A stretch of DNA of 6,684 nt from Methanobacteriaceae archaeon (lineage in GTDB: Archaea; Methanobacteriota; Methanobacteria; Methanobacteriales; Methanobacteriaceae): NCBI GenBank assembly GCA_030693105.1, contig JAUYBK010000217.1:1-6684 (forward strand). The letters run 5' to 3'. Every line of letters begins with the position of its first letter. Position 1 is the first letter of the stretch. A model generated the notes under the pieces. The model worked only from the letters and a program-made list of their open reading frames with translations, had not been told where the DNA came from and did not search any database. Shown one piece after another: positions 5,271 through 6,684 of the stretch. The position numbers and the translations under genes are program-made.

Positions 5271-6548
5271 ATGAATATAATACAATTAAAAGACCAGGAA
5301 GAAATTGAAATTCTTAAAAGGTCCGAAATTGATGCGGGTACCGTGCTAGAACCTGTTAGGGAAATAATTGATGCCGTTAAAAAGGACCGGGACCGAGCAC
5401 TCCAGTATTATACCCATAAATTCGACGGCCCCTATCTGGACGAATTCCTGGTTGATGCGAAAGAAAGGGAAGGAGGTCTGAAGCGGGTAAACCCCGAGGT
5501 TATAACGGCCCTGGAAAATGCGGCCCACAATATTCAAAAGTTTCACGAAGCCCAGCTTCCCACCGAATGGTCCATTACCGTGGATGAAGGTATAACCGCC
5601 GGACAAATCATCCGCCCCCTGGAAAAGGTGGGCTGCTACATCCCGGGTGGCAGGGCAGTATATCCATCCACCATCCTCATGACCGTCATCCCCGCCAGGG
5701 TGGCCGGAGTCCAGGATATTATCTGCTGCACCCCGCCCGATAAGGAAGGTCTAGTACCGGACGTGGTACTGGCTGCCGCCAACATTGCTGGAGCAGATAA
5801 AATATACAAAGTGGGGGGAGCCCAGGCCATTGCGGCATTAGCCTACGGAACCGAAACTATACCTAAGGTGGATAAAATTGTGGGTCCCGGAAATATATAT
5901 GTAACCGCCACCAAAAAACAGGTCTACGGAGAGGTAGACATTGACTTCCCCGCCGGACCCTCCGAAGTTCTCATTTTAGCAGACGAGTCCGGCAACCCGG
6001 AGTACATTGCCCTGGACATGTTAGCCCAGGCTGAACACGACCCAGAAGCGGCCTCCGTACTGGTAACCACCTCTCCCCAACTGGCAGAAGAGGTGAAAGA
6101 TAACATAATAAATGAATTGCCCCATATGGAGAGAAAAGAGATTATTGCAGAGTCTCTGAAAAAATATGGCCACATAATAGTGACCGATTCCATGACCGAG
6201 GCCGTGAATTTCACCAACAAGTACGCTCCGGAGCACCTCATCATCATGACCGAATATCCAGAAAAGGATCTGGAGGACATAGTGAATGCCGGTTCCATCT
6301 TCCTGGGAGAATTAACCCCAGTGGCAGCAGGAGATTACGGGTCCGGGACCAACCACGTGCTTCCCACCTCTTTCTGTGCCCGGATGTACTCTGGTTTATC
6401 CACAGAGTCCTTCCTCAAGAAACCCACAGTACAAAAACTAACTAAAAAAGGCTTAAACAATTTAGAAGATACAGTGGTAACTTTAGCCCAATATGAAGGT
6501 CTTTACGCCCACGCTGAATCTTTTAAAAGGAGAGTTGGTAGAGATTAA
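5271..6548 (+). CDS. hisD: Histidinol dehydrogenase
   Basis: Catalyses the last two steps of histidine biosynthesis, oxidising L-histidinol through the aldehyde to L-histidine with two NAD+, as a cytosolic zinc homodimer. The 425 residues are full length for the family. Conserved blocks in order: GCYIPGGRAVYPSTILM (121-137), VGGAQAIAALAYGT (181-194), VGPGN (204-208), DFPAGPSEVLI (225-235), LAQAEHDP (251-258), APEHL (319-323), AGDYGSGTNHVLPT (353-366) and LYAHAESF (411-418). By comparison with the E. coli enzyme, the zinc ligands are Q253, H256, D355 and H414, and the catalytic pair is E321/H322; all are present. The start is set by the SD at 5261-5266. No other histidine gene is nearby, so it appears to be a single-gene transcript, as is common in archaea with scattered his genes. 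Its base composition is GC-richer than mmp10. Confidence 0.98.
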   Translation: MNIIQLKDQEEIEILKRSEIDAGTVLEPVREIIDAVKKDRDRALQYYTHKFDGPYLDEFLVDAKEREGGLKRVNPEVITALENAAHNIQKFHEAQLPTEWSITVDEGITAGQIIRPLEKVGCYIPGGRAVYPSTILMTVIPARVAGVQDIICCTPPDKEGLVPDVVLAAANIAGADKIYKVGGAQAIAALAYGTETIPKVDKIVGPGNIYVTATKKQVYGEVDIDFPAGPSEVLILADESGNPEYIALDMLAQAEHDPEAASVLVTTSPQLAEEVKDNIINELPHMERKEIIAESLKKYGHIIVTDSMTEAVNFTNKYAPEHLIIMTEYPEKDLEDIVNAGSIFLGELTPVAAGDYGSGTNHVLPTSFCARMYSGLSTESFLKKPTVQKLTKKGLNNLEDTVVTLAQYEGLYAHAESFKRRVGRD

Positions 6549-6594
6549 AAGTTAGTTTCCTTGCTAAAATGGGGGAATTATTATATTAACAGCC

Positions 6595-6634
6595 AGTTCT
6601 AGATTGCTAGTAAAAGTTCTAGATTGCTAGTAAA
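6595..6634. repeat. Perfect 20-bp tandem direct repeat, two copies
   Basis: AGTTCTAGATTGCTAGTAAA occurs at 6595-6614 and again, without spacing, at 6615-6634. Each unit contains two CTAG tetranucleotides (TTCTAGA and GCTAG). A partial resemblance continues into ATTAATTAGTAAGAG at 6638-6652, perhaps a decayed third copy. It lies 46 bp after the hisD stop in otherwise AT-rich noncoding DNA. Confidence 0.9.
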
Positions 6635-6662
6635 TATATTAATTAGTAAGAGATTTTACAAC

Positions 6663-6677
6663 CGGGTATAAAAAAAC
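6663..6677 (+). promoter_or_regulatory. Possible TATA box reading out of the right edge
   Basis: CGGGTATAAAAAAAC resembles a TATA element that could drive a gene beyond the window. The same bases read on the minus strand give GG followed by T7, which could equally be the terminator of a leftward gene from outside. The window ends before either can be decided. Confidence 0.2.
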
Positions 6678-6684
6678 CTTTTTA

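Noticed and set aside
5924..6298. Minus-strand ORFs inside hisD (124 and 71 residues, and others at 5346-5606 and 5636-5830)
   Set aside because: Antisense to hisD, whose catalytic residues are all encoded on the plus strand; the shadow translations show no family features.
6549..6684. tRNA or CRISPR in the tail of the window
   Set aside because: There is no cloverleaf-like GTTCRANNC T-loop, and the only repeat is a two-copy tandem without spacers.

Overview
The window looks like a chromosomal stretch from a methanogenic archaeon of the order Methanobacteriales, probably a mesophilic Methanobacterium-like species. Three things point there: a group II chaperonin (thermosome), a cyclic 2,3-diphosphoglycerate synthetase (an enzyme of Methanobacteriales and a few other methanogens), and the C-terminal part of Mmp10, the methyltransferase that modifies methyl-coenzyme M reductase. 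TTTATATA-type boxes, U-rich terminators and GGTGAT-type ribosome binding sites also fit an archaeal methanogen. The genus is inference; the archaeal methanogen assignment is firm.

Layout. At the left edge, a 5'-truncated mmp10 (1-814, +) runs convergently into the thermosome gene (854-2497, -), with 39 bp between the stops that include an A-rich/T-rich terminator tract. Further right on the minus strand are a peptide deformylase-like metalloprotein (2643-3197), cyclic 2,3-diphosphoglycerate synthetase cpgS (3255-4628) and a UPF0058-family small protein (4659-4994). The last two are only 30 bp apart and probably share a promoter whose TATA box is at 5043-5051. A 276-bp divergent intergenic region (4995-5270) holds that promoter, a 16-bp perfect dyad and an unproven 35-codon small ORF. 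Then comes hisD (5271-6548, +), complete with all catalytic and zinc residues. The last 136 bp carry a perfect 20-bp tandem duplication and no gene I can support.

How the genes work together. The minus-strand block joins two protein-stability functions: a folding chaperonin and the synthetase of cyclic 2,3-diphosphoglycerate, a solute linked to thermoprotection and phosphate storage. It also holds two poorly understood archaeal proteins. The thermosome has its own promoter and SD (GTG start), and a hairpin plus T6 terminator separates it from the deformylase-like gene, so these are probably separate transcripts. hisD stands alone, away from other histidine genes.

I see no mobile element, CRISPR array, rRNA or tRNA. 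The window is mostly ordinary core genome. The points most worth a second look are the archaeal deformylase homologue with altered motifs, the UPF0058-cpgS linkage, the dyads near the two promoters, and the tandem repeat after hisD.
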